Below, one piece after another: positions 33,423 to 42,543 of a stretch of 53,952 nt of DNA. Source of the stretch: Erysipelotrichaceae bacterium (lineage in GTDB: Bacteria; Bacillota_I; Bacilli_A; Erysipelotrichales; Erysipelotrichaceae); assembly GCA_017442805.1 (NCBI GenBank), contig JAFRZA010000023.1:1-53952 (forward strand), written 5' to 3'. How positions within the stretch are numbered: position 1 is the stretch's first letter; the number at the start of each line of letters is the position of its first letter. The translations under genes and the position numbers were made by a program. The notes under the pieces are model-generated. The model ran no database searches, was not told where the DNA came from, and saw only the letters and a list, made by a program, of their open reading frames with translations.

Positions 33423-34256
33423 TTATTTCTTCAGAAACCTGAAGTAGACAAGGACCAGGATGCCTAAGAGGATCCGGTAAACGCCGAACAGCTTGAAGTC
33501 ATGCTTGCGGATGTAGTTCATGAAGAAGCGGATTCCGAAGATGGAAACCACAAAGGCAACCAGGAAACCGATTCCCATTAATCCCCATTCGACCATCGTA
33601 AAGGCAAAGCCGCACTTCAGCAGCTTCAGCAGGGAAGCGCCGGCCATGACCGGGATGGCGACGAAGAAACTGAATTCGGCAACCGCAGCTCTGTCGCAGC
33701 CCAGCATCCGGCCGCCCAGGATGGTGCTGCCGGAACGGGAAGTCCCGGGAATCAGGGCCAGGATCTGGAACAGACCGATGTTGGCGGCGGTAATGAAGTC
33801 AATGTCATCAGTGCTCTTCATGGTGACCCGGATGTGCAGGCTTTCCACGATCAGGAAAGCGATGCCGTAGACGATCAGGGCGATGGCAATGGCCGTGGGG
33901 TTGTAGAACAGCTCATCGACCTTATCTTCAAACAGCACACCGACAACGCCGACGGGAATGCAGGCGACCAGGATCTTGAAAAGCAGCAGCCAGGTGTTCT
34001 TTCTTTCTTCCGGTGTCTTGGAACGGAAGTAGAAGGGCCACAGCTTGTGGAAATAGAGAATGAGAACAGCCAGGATGGAACCCAGCTGGATTACGACGAA
34101 AAAGGTATTGATGAAATTCTCCGATCCGGCCATGTTCAGAAACTCATTGACCAGGATCATGTGACCGCTGGAAGAAATGGGCAGCCATTCAGTTATGCCC
34201 TGAACGATTCCCAATATGACTGCTTTTAATGCTTCCCATAAAAAACTCATAGACAA
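33423..34256 (-). CDS. uppP: Undecaprenyl-diphosphatase UppP/BacA
   Basis: Integral membrane phosphatase recycling the undecaprenyl carrier for peptidoglycan synthesis; overexpression gives bacitracin tolerance. 277 residues with about eight hydrophobic segments. GIVQGITEWLPISSSGH (E-rich motif, residues 16-33) and PGTSRSGSTI (catalytic Arg/Ser region, near 169) are the two signature motifs. AGAGG lies eight bases before the ATG. First gene of a pair with the rRNA methyltransferase. Confidence 0.95.
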   Translation of the reverse strand: MSMSFLWEALKAVILGIVQGITEWLPISSSGHMILVNEFLNMAGSENFINTFFVVIQLGSILAVLILYFHKLWPFYFRSKTPEERKNTWLLLFKILVACIPVGVVGVLFEDKVDELFYNPTAIAIALIVYGIAFLIVESLHIRVTMKSTDDIDFITAANIGLFQILALIPGTSRSGSTILGGRMLGCDRAAVAEFSFFVAIPVMAGASLLKLLKCGFAFTMVEWGLMGIGFLVAFVVSIFGIRFFMNYIRKHDFKLFGVYRILLGILVLVYFRFLKK

Positions 34257-34279
34257 AACCTCTTTTTCAGTTCCTATCT

Positions 34280-34308
34280 ATTGTACATTAAAACCGCTCC
34301 CTGAACAA
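34280..34308 (-). promoter_or_regulatory. uppP promoter overlapping the upstream terminator
   Basis: On the minus strand TTGTTC (34308-34303), 17 bases, TACAAT (34285-34280). The -35 lies in the loop of the terminator hairpin of the upstream hydrolase gene. Confidence 0.5.
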
Positions 34309-34324
34309 TCGGGAGCGGCTTTTC
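34290..34324 (-). terminator. Terminator after the lipoprotein hydrolase gene
   Basis: Eight-base-pair GC-rich stem CCGCTCCC/GGGAGCGG (34294-34301, 34311-34318), nine-base loop, then TTTTAA on the minus strand. It also has a T-rich flank on the plus strand. Confidence 0.8.
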
Positions 34325-35803
34325 TTATTTACTGAAGAAATCAAACAGCCTCTGGCGGTAGTCGGGAGCCATGTCGAAGGCGGCGTGTCCGTAGCCATCA
34401 TATTCGTACCAGCTGAAGTTCTGCTTTCCTTCCATTTTGCTGACGATCTGTTTCAGCGCGTCAGCGCCGAGAACGGCGTCATCGGCTGAGCCGATGGCCA
34501 GGAAGGGACATTCAATCTGGGGCAGTCTGTCCAGTACGTCAAAGCCCTTTGTTCCCCTGGCCAGGATGACGAACTTCGCGAATTCCGGCTTGCTGATGGG
34601 CTTGCCCAGATCAGCCAGGATCTGCCTGTACTGTTCAAAGACTTCCGGCGCGTACAGCTTGCGGCCGAAGTCCACATACAGTTCTTCGCCCTTTTCTTCT
34701 TCAGCCAGAGCGATCCATTCATTAATGGCCGTCATCTGCTCATCTTCAACTTTTGCGGCCGAAGAGCCGATGACGAGCTTGCTGACCAGTTCAGGATGTT
34801 CAAGGGCGATCACCAGAGCCATCATGCCGCCCTGGGAAGCGCCGAAGAGACAGACGTCATGCAGGTCCAGCTGCAGCATCACCGATGCGGTATCCTGAGC
34901 CATCTGATAGACGGAATAGTCTTCCGGAACCATCGAGCGGCGGTCAAAGACGTAAACAGTGTAATCCTCCTGGAAGACAGCATACTCATCGGCGATGGCC
35001 TGTGCTGAAGGCATAACGCTGCCGATGGAAAGTCCCGGCAGGATGACCATGGTCTTGGCACCCTGACCGAAATGGAAATACTCCATGGTGAAGTCATAGG
35101 CTTCAAATCTTTCTATCTGAATCATCGGTTCAAATTCCTCCGTGTAATCCGGGCCATAATAATCATCAGAACTCTGAGGATAACCGTCACCCTTCCAGGT
35201 TTCCGTATGGCGATGAAGGATCTCCCCTTTCTCGTTATAGGTCGTTGTGATCCAGGTATGACTGCCGTCGGCATTGTCCAGCCACTGCTGATCCGAAAGC
35301 AGAACGCCGCTACCGTCATAGTAAGCGCTGCGTCTCATTTCGCCGGTCTTCTCATCTTCAAACTCTTCATAACCCAATAAGGTTTCCCGGCCTTCGGTGC
35401 TGTATTCAGCCGCCCGCTTGGTCTTCCCGTCCGGCCAGTATTCTATCGAGGTAAGCTGGTACAGCGTCCCGTCGTAGAGGTAGCGGTATGTTCTGGAGCC
35501 CTTAAGAAAGTCTCCTTCATAACTGTTCATCACATGCATGTACTGCCGTGTGCGGGGATCAGGATCGTTGACGTTCCAGTAGTCGTGAATCTCCTGAAGC
35601 TGGCCGTCGCGGTCATAGACAAGAATCTGATAGTTCCTGCATTTCTGCTCGAACTCTTCGTTCCGCTCTCTTCCCTGCCATAACAGCCGATAAATCTCAT
35701 CATAGTACCGGTATTCCTCATGAGGAACCCGGGATGGATAGCAGCCGGTCAGAACGCCGGCCATCATCAGGACAGTCAGAATCATCAGAATGCGTCTCTT
35801 CAT
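34325..35803 (-). CDS. Lipoprotein with repeat domain fused to an alpha/beta hydrolase
   Basis: 492 residues. Lipobox LTGC at residues 18-21 predicts membrane anchoring outside the cell. Residues about 25-235 contain short repeats of the form YDxxGxL (YDRDGQLQEIH, YDGTLYQLTSI, WPDGKTKRAAEY, YDGSGVLLS, YNEKGEILHRH) like MORN/YD-type strands. Residues about 250-492 are an alpha/beta hydrolase: oxyanion region ILPGLS, nucleophile GASQGGMM, acid GSADDAVLG and GYGHAAFD histidine. Substrate unknown (ester, lactone or peptide). ATG follows GGAGTG. Could be co-transcribed with the nucleoside hydrolases, with a hairpin at 35830-35850 between. Confidence 0.8.
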   Translation of the reverse strand: MKRRILMILTVLMMAGVLTGCYPSRVPHEEYRYYDEIYRLLWQGRERNEEFEQKCRNYQILVYDRDGQLQEIHDYWNVNDPDPRTRQYMHVMNSYEGDFLKGSRTYRYLYDGTLYQLTSIEYWPDGKTKRAAEYSTEGRETLLGYEEFEDEKTGEMRRSAYYDGSGVLLSDQQWLDNADGSHTWITTTYNEKGEILHRHTETWKGDGYPQSSDDYYGPDYTEEFEPMIQIERFEAYDFTMEYFHFGQGAKTMVILPGLSIGSVMPSAQAIADEYAVFQEDYTVYVFDRRSMVPEDYSVYQMAQDTASVMLQLDLHDVCLFGASQGGMMALVIALEHPELVSKLVIGSSAAKVEDEQMTAINEWIALAEEEKGEELYVDFGRKLYAPEVFEQYRQILADLGKPISKPEFAKFVILARGTKGFDVLDRLPQIECPFLAIGSADDAVLGADALKQIVSKMEGKQNFSWYEYDGYGHAAFDMAPDYRQRLFDFFSK

Positions 35804-35829
35804 AATTCAATCACTCCATTACCGACAAG

Positions 35830-35850
35830 GCAGAAGCCGAAAGCTTCTGC
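35830..35850 (-). terminator. Hairpin between nucleoside hydrolase and lipoprotein genes
   Basis: Eight-base-pair stem GCAGAAGC/GCTTCTGC with a five-base loop but no U tract on the minus strand; a weak or partial terminator, or an RNA processing element. Confidence 0.4.
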
Positions 35851-35883
35851 GTCTGTCTTCTTAATTCAATACCCGTCTTTCTT

Positions 35884-36843
35884 TCAGGCGTATTTTTCAT
35901 CCAGGTACTTCAGGGCATCGAAGAGGACCTGAACGAATTCTTCTCTCTTGACATGCGTGAGCACGGTCTTGGGATCTTCGCACTTTTCCACGTGGGCACC
36001 GCCCCTAAAGTCGCAGACCGTGCAGCCCCGGCAGTACTTGCCGTCAGTCTCAATGTCGACGCGCAGCTGCTGAGTCTCAAACAATTCCGGCTTCATCAGG
36101 TAGATGATCGGGGTCATGTCGTAGATGACGACCCTATCCCAGCCGTTCTTGGCGCAGTAGCGGCCATAGTATTCAAACAGGTCGTAGGCAAAGTGGGAGA
36201 CCTTGCCGCCCTTCAGGAAGTCTTCCTGCTCCGTGAACAGCACGCCGCCCTCGTCGCAGCATTCCGTCGGTGCCATGATGATCGGCAGGCCGCTGTCAAA
36301 GACGATTTTGGCGCAGTCAGGATCCTGGAAGATGTTGAATTCGGCCTTGGCCAGGATGTTGCCGCCGTAGATCGAGCCGCCCATTAAGGCGATGCAGTCG
36401 ATCTTTTCCTTAAGGTGCGGATAGGTCTTCAGAAACAGGCCGACGTTGGTCAGGGGTCCCAGAGGGATGATCGTGACCTTCTCGTCCGCTTCCTCAATGG
36501 CCTTTCTCATGAACTCAATGGCGTGCAGGCCGGTAGTCTGGCTTACCGGTTCGGGCAGAACGGGGCCGTCCATGCCGCTGTCGCCGTGCACGAAGCCGGC
36601 GGTCTGCACCGGCCGTAGCAGCGGATCGCTGTAGCCGGCGGAAACGGGAATGCCCTTGACGCCCAGATAGTCGAACATCTTCAAAACGTTGTTGGTAACC
36701 TTCTCGATGGTCTGATTGCCGGCAACAGTGGTAACCCCCAGGATCTCAAAAAGCTCCGGGTGAGCCAGTGCCACTAATAAGGCTACGGCGTCATCGTGAC
36801 CGGGGTCACAGTCAATGATCACTTTTCTCTTCTTTACTATCAT
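35884..36843 (-). CDS. Nucleoside hydrolase (second of a tandem pair)
   Basis: 319 residues, inosine/uridine-preferring nucleoside hydrolase family: releases the base and ribose from nucleosides. Calcium-binding IIDCDPGHDDAVAL at residues 9-22, NVGLFLKTYP and MGGSIYGGN in the active-site frame, and C-terminal RGCTVCDFRGG. The base specificity cannot be set. Its ATG overlaps the stop of its paralogue by four bases (ATGA). No nucleoside transporter is next to it. Confidence 0.92.
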   Translation of the reverse strand: MIVKKRKVIIDCDPGHDDAVALLVALAHPELFEILGVTTVAGNQTIEKVTNNVLKMFDYLGVKGIPVSAGYSDPLLRPVQTAGFVHGDSGMDGPVLPEPVSQTTGLHAIEFMRKAIEEADEKVTIIPLGPLTNVGLFLKTYPHLKEKIDCIALMGGSIYGGNILAKAEFNIFQDPDCAKIVFDSGLPIIMAPTECCDEGGVLFTEQEDFLKGGKVSHFAYDLFEYYGRYCAKNGWDRVVIYDMTPIIYLMKPELFETQQLRVDIETDGKYCRGCTVCDFRGGAHVEKCEDPKTVLTHVKREEFVQVLFDALKYLDEKYA

Positions 36844-37790
36844 AATTCATACCTCTCATCCAGAATGCGGAAGCTGTCAAAGAAAGCTTTCGAGAATTCC
36901 TCCCGGTCGCAATCCAGCAATACTTCCCTGGGGTTGATGACCTCAGGCAGGTAGACCGGTCCGCGCTCGTCGCAGACGGTCATGCCCAGGGTCACCTCTC
37001 CCTTTATCTCCACCTCAACATGGTACTGCTCAACCCGGAAGATCTCCGGCTTCAGCAGGTACATGATCGGGGTAACGTCAAATATCGGTATCCGGTCCCA
37101 GTTGTTCTTATAGGCATACTGACTATAGAAGTCCAGAATGCTCTTCAGCAGCCGGGTTCCTTTTCCCTTAGCCTGAAGCGCTTCAATGTCCTTTAACAGG
37201 ATTGCCCCGGCAAAGCAGGCTTCAATGCCGGCCATGGCGATCTTCAGCGGCGAATCAAAGACGATCCTGGCCGCCTCGGGGTCATGGTAGATGTTGAACT
37301 CACTTTTCGGCAGGGCGTTGCCCAATGAGAAGCAGCCGCCCATCATGATCAGCCTTTCGATCTTGGCGATGACCTCAGGATAGGTCTTGATCAGCATGGC
37401 GATGTTGGTCAGCGGGCCCATTGAGACGATTTCGATCTTTTCCTCGCTGGAAAGCAGCACGTCCTTCAGGTATTCCACCGCGTGCTTCTTCTCGACGCGG
37501 CGCTGACTCTCCTTCAGAAAGGGCGCGCCGTCCAGACCGGTTTTGCCGTGGAACTGGTAGGCCAGATGAAGTTCTCTGGTTAATGGCTGCTCATAGCCCT
37601 GAGCCACCGGGATCGCCACGCCGAAATAGTCCTGAACCTTCAGGGCGTTCCGGCTGCAGTTTTCCACCGTCGCGTTGCCCACCACGGTGCTGTAAGCCAG
37701 TATTTCGATCTCTTCGGGATGGGCCAGAGCGGTCAGGAAGGCCAGAATGTCATCATGACCGGGATCGCCGTCGATGATTATCCGGTGCAT
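36840..37790 (-). CDS. Nucleoside hydrolase (first of a tandem pair)
   Basis: 316 residues, paralogue of the following gene. IIDGDPGHDDILAFL (residues 4-18), MGPLTNIAMLIKTYPE and LIMMGGCF are intact, and the late ELEIKGEVTLGMTVCDERG-type segment closes the active site. The first Asp of the calcium motif is preceded by Ile rather than Cys as in its partner, and the two are only moderately similar, so they may differ in base preference. The ATG abuts the stop of the M32 peptidase gene with no gap. Confidence 0.92.
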   Translation of the reverse strand: MHRIIIDGDPGHDDILAFLTALAHPEEIEILAYSTVVGNATVENCSRNALKVQDYFGVAIPVAQGYEQPLTRELHLAYQFHGKTGLDGAPFLKESQRRVEKKHAVEYLKDVLLSSEEKIEIVSMGPLTNIAMLIKTYPEVIAKIERLIMMGGCFSLGNALPKSEFNIYHDPEAARIVFDSPLKIAMAGIEACFAGAILLKDIEALQAKGKGTRLLKSILDFYSQYAYKNNWDRIPIFDVTPIMYLLKPEIFRVEQYHVEVEIKGEVTLGMTVCDERGPVYLPEVINPREVLLDCDREEFSKAFFDSFRILDERYEL

Positions 37791-39290
37791 CTATTCCTCA
37801 TTCAAGCCGTAAAGCTTACTGTACTTTTCGACCAGGTAGTCGGTGTAGTTGTGGGGGTCAAACGGCTGACCGGTGGCGATGACGATCTGCTCGGAAGGCA
37901 GATACAGACCGCCGTACTGGTGGATCTTCTCCCGCAGCCAGTCCTTGATCTTCTTAAACTCGTTATTGGCCAGACACTGATCGATGTCGAGATCCCTGCT
38001 CATGGCCTTGACGAACTGAGCGGCGTAGCCGGAGCCCAGCGCGTAGGTCGGGAAGTAGCCGAAGGAACCGTCGGACCAGTGAACATCCTGCAGGATGCCC
38101 TGGGAAGCCTTCTCGGCCTTGATGCCGAGGTACTCCTGGTACTTTTCATCCCAGATCTCGTCCAGTCTTTCCAGATCGATGGTGCCGTCGAAGATGCCCT
38201 TTTCCATCTCATAGCGGATCAGGATGTGCAGCGGGTAGGTCAGCTCATCGGCATCCGTTCTGACCAGGGAGCACTCGACCTTGTTGACGGCGTCAACGAA
38301 CTGCTTCTGGGTGACGTTTTTGAGCTGTTCGGGGAAGATCTGCTTCATCGGCTCAAAGAGGTTGTCCCAGAAGTGGTAGCTGCGGGCCAGGTAGTTCTCG
38401 AACAGGCGGGACTGCGATTCATGCATGCCGCTGGAGATGTTGTCGAAGACATAGGTTTCCGCCAGATCATCGCGGATGGAATGGTTGTAGTTGGCGTGTC
38501 CGCACTCGTGGATCACCGAGAAGATCGAGGATACCAGCGAATGCTCGTAGTAGTGCGTGGTAACGCGGACGTCGTGCTTCTGCAGGGGATGAGTGAAGGG
38601 GTGCTCGGTCGTGGAAAGAATGCCGTTGTCGAAGTCGAAGTCGATGTACTTCATGATCAGTTCAGCCAGCTCTTTCTGCTTGTCGATCGGATAATAGTCG
38701 TAATTGAAACTGTCGTCGATCTGCTCTCTTTCCCTGATCTTCTTAATGACCGGGACCAGCTTCTCCTTGATCAGGCTGAAGAACTCGTCGTACTTGGCCA
38801 TGGTCATGCCCGGCTCGTAATCATCCAGAAAGACGTCATAGCCCTTATCGCCGTCGGGCAGATAGGTCAGCTGCTGCTTCTTCATTTCAATGATCTTCAG
38901 CAGATAGGGCTTGAAGATCTGATAGTCGTTTTCGTTCTTGGCCTTTTCCCAGGCGACGTTGGCGTCCATGACCAGCTTCTCGTATTCAACGAAGAAATCC
39001 TTGGGAATGTAGCGGTCCCTCATCATGTCCTTGAGATGCCATCTGACGATGCGCCTGTGATCATCGTCCAGGCTTTCGTCCTCCGAAAGTTCCTTCAGCA
39101 TCTGCAGCAGCTCATCGCTGGTGGAAAGGGTGTACAGCTCGCCGGAGATGTAGGCCATCCGCTCGTTGCGGTATTCGCTGCCGCCCTTGGGCGCTACGGT
39201 GTGGGCATCAAAGGACGCCGTGCCGAGCATCAGTTCATAGGCGGAAATCTTAAACATGTATTCTTCATATTTCTTCCAGGTTTCATTCAT
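37791..39290 (-). CDS. M32 metallocarboxypeptidase (carboxypeptidase Taq family)
   Basis: 499 residues, the usual M32 length. Zinc motif HECGH at residues 261-265, the third ligand Glu in MHESQSR near 291, and the DXRXT-like area (HDVRVTTHYYEH, 239-250) are present; IRYEMEKGIFDG is the family's C-terminal signature. It removes C-terminal residues from peptides in the cytosol. It begins five bases after the pyrophosphatase stop, within a string PPase-M32-nucleoside hydrolases. Confidence 0.94.
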   Translation of the reverse strand: MNETWKKYEEYMFKISAYELMLGTASFDAHTVAPKGGSEYRNERMAYISGELYTLSTSDELLQMLKELSEDESLDDDHRRIVRWHLKDMMRDRYIPKDFFVEYEKLVMDANVAWEKAKNENDYQIFKPYLLKIIEMKKQQLTYLPDGDKGYDVFLDDYEPGMTMAKYDEFFSLIKEKLVPVIKKIREREQIDDSFNYDYYPIDKQKELAELIMKYIDFDFDNGILSTTEHPFTHPLQKHDVRVTTHYYEHSLVSSIFSVIHECGHANYNHSIRDDLAETYVFDNISSGMHESQSRLFENYLARSYHFWDNLFEPMKQIFPEQLKNVTQKQFVDAVNKVECSLVRTDADELTYPLHILIRYEMEKGIFDGTIDLERLDEIWDEKYQEYLGIKAEKASQGILQDVHWSDGSFGYFPTYALGSGYAAQFVKAMSRDLDIDQCLANNEFKKIKDWLREKIHQYGGLYLPSEQIVIATGQPFDPHNYTDYLVEKYSKLYGLNEE

Positions 39291-39295
39291 GTGCG

Positions 39296-40930
39296 TTATG
39301 CCTCCTCAAGTGCATCGGTAATCATCGGTATGATCTGCTGCTTCCGGGAAATGACCCCGGGCAGGAAGGTGAAGCCGTCCACCTCGCTGCCGTTCTTCCG
39401 CAGCATCTCGCTGATCCGGCGGACTTCCCTGCCCTCGGAAAGGACATAGGAACCGGATCCGTCAATCAGGGTAAAGGACATCATGACGATGCCGCAGCCG
39501 GAATCCTGAGCGTAGTTCTTCATCAGCTTCTTCATCTCGTCCCTGATGACCAGGGCGGACTCGAAGTCGACGACGTTGCTCTGGGCCACGGCCACCTGCG
39601 TACGGCTGACCATAAAGATCTTCAGGTCGTTGTGGAAGATGGCGTGGCAGCTGCGGTTGGACAGGCTGGCTCCGGCGGCCAGGATCTTCGGTCCCAGATC
39701 GTCGAGGTCGATATTGCCCAGCTCAGCCAGATAGCCGGCGGTGTCAATGTCCTTCTTGGTACAGGTAACGGAATGGAAGTTGACGGTATCGGAGATGATG
39801 GCGCAGCACAGCAAGCCGGCCAGGTCTTCGGGAATCTCGACTTCCTTTTCCCGGAACATTTCGGTAATGATGGTGGCGCAGCAGCCCACCCTTTCAAAGC
39901 GCACGGTGATCGGCCCGGCGGTCTTGATGCCGCCCAGGCGGTGATGGTCGATGATCTCCAGCACGCTGGCTTCCTCGACGCCTTCGATGCTCTGGGACAG
40001 TTCGTTGTGGTCGACCAGGATCAGGTTACGGCTGGCGTGCTTGAACAGGTGGTAGCGCGACAGCATTCCGACCACGTGGTTGCGGCTGTCGAGAACCGGG
40101 TAGCTTCTGAACCTGGACTTGTTGATGACCTGCTTGACATCGTCGATGTAATCGTCACAGCGGAAGATCTTCAGCTTGGTGCTCATGATCATGCTGATGG
40201 GAGCGGCGTAGTAGATCCGCTGGGCCAGCCGGTAACCCGACAGGTCGCTGACGATGACGCTGCAGCCGTGCTTCTGAGCCAGGACCAGGATCTCTTCCGA
40301 AGGCCGGGCGCCTTCCGCCAGCATCAGCACGGCGGCGCCGCCGCTGATCGCCTTCTTCTGCAATTCCGCATTGTCAGTGGTGATCACGATGCGGTCCCGG
40401 CAGTCCTGATCAAGCGTCTTGGCCGACATGGCCAGAATGATCTGGCCGTTGCTGCGGGGCTGAGAGCCCTGATGCAGCAGTTCGGCGTTCAGGAAGGCAG
40501 CCAGGCAGCCGATGTTAATGGCGCCGATTATCTTCGCGGTGCCCACTTCATCGTCGATCAGGGGCTTGCTGATGTCGGAAATGGTAGCCATGCCGACCAG
40601 GTCGTTTTCCTCGTCCAGCACGGCGATGACCTTCTTTTTGGCATCCTTCATCAGCCTCAGAGCCTCATCCAGGTTGGTGTCCTGGCGGCAGGTGACCACG
40701 TCGTCAAAATCTATGTCTCTCACCCGGGTGCGGATGTCCCGCACGTAGGGCGGCGCAAACTCATTGAACAGATTGAGAATGAATTCCGTCTCCTGATTCA
40801 GATGCCCGATCCTCACGGCCACGGCGTCATAGCCCAGCTGCTGCTTCAGGTAGGCATAAGCCATCGCGCTGACGATGCTGTCGGTATCAGGATTCTTGTG
40901 TCCGGTAACATAAATCGTGTTCTTTGCCAT
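39296..40930 (-). CDS. CBS-domain family II inorganic pyrophosphatase
   Basis: 544 residues. The DHH catalytic domain is split: TGHKNPDTDSIVSAMAY at 8-25 and the IIDHH motif near 320-325 bracket a regulatory insert made of CBS (VVTCRQDTNLDEALRLM), a DRTGG-like domain and a second CBS (HVVGMLSRYHL). The DHHA2 domain ends the protein with GVISRKQQ. Such CBS-PPases hydrolyse pyrophosphate with Mn/Co and are controlled by AMP, ATP and Ap4A. Start at 40930 follows AGGAG by ten bases; a longer frame was rejected. First gene of the peptidase/nucleosidase string. Confidence 0.93.
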   Translation of the reverse strand: MAKNTIYVTGHKNPDTDSIVSAMAYAYLKQQLGYDAVAVRIGHLNQETEFILNLFNEFAPPYVRDIRTRVRDIDFDDVVTCRQDTNLDEALRLMKDAKKKVIAVLDEENDLVGMATISDISKPLIDDEVGTAKIIGAINIGCLAAFLNAELLHQGSQPRSNGQIILAMSAKTLDQDCRDRIVITTDNAELQKKAISGGAAVLMLAEGARPSEEILVLAQKHGCSVIVSDLSGYRLAQRIYYAAPISMIMSTKLKIFRCDDYIDDVKQVINKSRFRSYPVLDSRNHVVGMLSRYHLFKHASRNLILVDHNELSQSIEGVEEASVLEIIDHHRLGGIKTAGPITVRFERVGCCATIITEMFREKEVEIPEDLAGLLCCAIISDTVNFHSVTCTKKDIDTAGYLAELGNIDLDDLGPKILAAGASLSNRSCHAIFHNDLKIFMVSRTQVAVAQSNVVDFESALVIRDEMKKLMKNYAQDSGCGIVMMSFTLIDGSGSYVLSEGREVRRISEMLRKNGSEVDGFTFLPGVISRKQQIIPMITDALEEA

Positions 40931-40960
40931 AATTGTATGTTCTCCTGTTTCTGTATCTAA

Positions 40961-40966
40961 ATTATA
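40961..40966 (-). promoter_or_regulatory. -10 box for the pyrophosphatase operon
   Basis: Perfect TATAAT on the minus strand 31 bases before the start codon, with TACAAA 17 bases upstream as a weak -35. It lies back to back with the plus-strand promoter at 41010-41038. Confidence 0.5.
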
Positions 40967-41009
40967 ACCCGAAAGCCGCCTTCTTTGTAGGAGTTTATGC
41001 GTCATTGTT

Positions 41010-41038
41010 TTGAGTTAGCGGGTCAATGAAGTTATAAT
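41010..41038 (+). promoter_or_regulatory. Promoter of the aminotransferase-HAD pair
   Basis: TTGAGT (41010-41015), 17 bases, TATAAT (41033-41038): a strong sigma-A type promoter. The predicted start near 41045 leaves only about eleven bases before the ATG at 41056. Confidence 0.75.
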
Positions 41039-41055
41039 GAAAGCGGGTGATAAAC

Positions 41056-42543
41056 ATGAAATCTCAGGAAGACATCAGAAGCGAACTCGAGATCATCGAC
41101 TCCATGATCAGTGAACTGCTGAAGAAGCGGATGGACGTGGTCAAGAGCGCCGGAAGCGAGCCGCTTTACTCCAGGGCCCGGGAGTCCTACATCATCAACA
41201 AGGTCCTTCCCGACACCGACAACGAATACTATCCTTACTACTACCGGATGCAGAATCTGCTCTTTGATCTGACCGAGCAGATGCAGAACCGGCTGGCTAA
41301 CCGTTCTGACCGTTTCCTGAGAGACAATAACGAACTTGACGGCTTCAGTGACGCCATCTTCGCCCTTTCTCATCAGGCCTCCACCGACCTGAATCAGAAC
41401 CCGGACAAGGTCATTAATTCCACCGTCGGCGCCCTGCGTGACGAAAGCCACGAACTGGTCGCCTTCCGCAGCGTCTACGACATCTATAACGCCATCCCGG
41501 ACAGCCGTAAGGCCGCCTATGCCGGCGGCATCGCCGGCAGCGACGAATACCGCCGGGCCGTCTATGATTTCATCAACCGCACCGGCGATCTGCAGATGCC
41601 TCATGAAGTGATCGCCACTGCCGGGGGAACCGGCGCACTGGCGCTGGGCTTCAGCTGTTTCACCCAGGACAATGACTATGTCCTGCTGCCATCACCCGGC
41701 TGGGGCAACTACCGCACCATGGCCAAGCACGGCAACCTCAACGTGGAAAGCTACACGCTGGTAAACGAAAAGGGCGAGGTCGACCTGACCGATCTGATGA
41801 CCAAGGGCATTTATGTCATGAAGAAGTGCCACAAACTGATCATGGTCGTCAACGACCCCTGCCAGAATCCCACCGGCATCTCACTCAGCGACGGCGACTG
41901 GGATAAGCTGACGGCTTATCTGAACAAGATGGCCACCTTCGGAAGCGTCGTTCTGATGCTGGATCTGGCCTACATGGATTACGCCAATGACGGCGGACGG
42001 CGGTTCCTTAAACACCTCAACAGCCTGTCCTCCGGCGTCATGACGATGCTGGCGTTCAGCTGTTCCAAGAGCGTGACAGCCTACGGCATGCGCCTGGGCG
42101 CAGCCGTGCTTCTCAACGGCAATCAGTCCGAAGTCGACCGGATCGCCGCCGTCTTCACCGGCACCGCCCGCTGCCTCTGGAGCAACGTCAACACCGGCAT
42201 GATGGAATGCTTCGTCAGACTGACCCGCGATTCCATCAGTTCCCTCGATCAGGAAAGACAGCCGTACGTCGAACTGCTGAGAAAAAGAGCCGACGTCTTC
42301 ATCAGCGAAGCCGGCAGGCTCGGCTTGCCGCTGTATCCATACAGCGACGGGTTCTTCTGCATGCTGAAGATCGAAGACAACCCGCTTCTGGAAAGATTCC
42401 ACAGCGCCCTCATTGAAAGACACATCTACGCGATAAAGGTCGCCGGCGGCCTGCGCATTGCCCTGTGCTCCATGGACCTGGATGAATGCCAGCGGCTGCC
42501 GCAGCTGTTAAGCGACTGCTTGAAGGAGTGTAAGAATGGTTAA
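41056..42543 (+). CDS. Class I aminotransferase with N-terminal chorismate-mutase-like domain
   Basis: 495 residues. Residues about 4-80 resemble a type II chorismate mutase helix bundle (IRSELEIIDSMISELLKKR ... YSRARESYIINKVL): the first Arg, the LLKKR Arg and the RE pair are kept, but no Lys is found at the substrate-binding K39 position, so activity is uncertain. The rest is a fold-type I aminotransferase with NDPCQNPTGI, LDLAYMDY, PLP lysine in AFSCSKSVTAYG and the C-terminal GGLRIAL arginine. ATG chosen at 41056 after GGTGAT; a GTG at 41047 is the alternative. The next gene overlaps by eight bases. Amino-acid substrate unknown. Confidence 0.8.
   Translation: MKSQEDIRSELEIIDSMISELLKKRMDVVKSAGSEPLYSRARESYIINKVLPDTDNEYYPYYYRMQNLLFDLTEQMQNRLANRSDRFLRDNNELDGFSDAIFALSHQASTDLNQNPDKVINSTVGALRDESHELVAFRSVYDIYNAIPDSRKAAYAGGIAGSDEYRRAVYDFINRTGDLQMPHEVIATAGGTGALALGFSCFTQDNDYVLLPSPGWGNYRTMAKHGNLNVESYTLVNEKGEVDLTDLMTKGIYVMKKCHKLIMVVNDPCQNPTGISLSDGDWDKLTAYLNKMATFGSVVLMLDLAYMDYANDGGRRFLKHLNSLSSGVMTMLAFSCSKSVTAYGMRLGAAVLLNGNQSEVDRIAAVFTGTARCLWSNVNTGMMECFVRLTRDSISSLDQERQPYVELLRKRADVFISEAGRLGLPLYPYSDGFFCMLKIEDNPLLERFHSALIERHIYAIKVAGGLRIALCSMDLDECQRLPQLLSDCLKECKNG

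Noticed and set aside
37719..39449. A 576-codon open frame on the plus strand antisense to the M32 peptidase gene
   Set aside because: The minus strand carries an intact enzyme with HECGH; the antisense frame is a codon-bias shadow without SD or recognisable domains.
39632..40960. A 442-codon plus-strand frame antisense to the pyrophosphatase
   Set aside because: Same reason: shadow of a GC-rich real gene; low-complexity Asp/Val/Gly composition.
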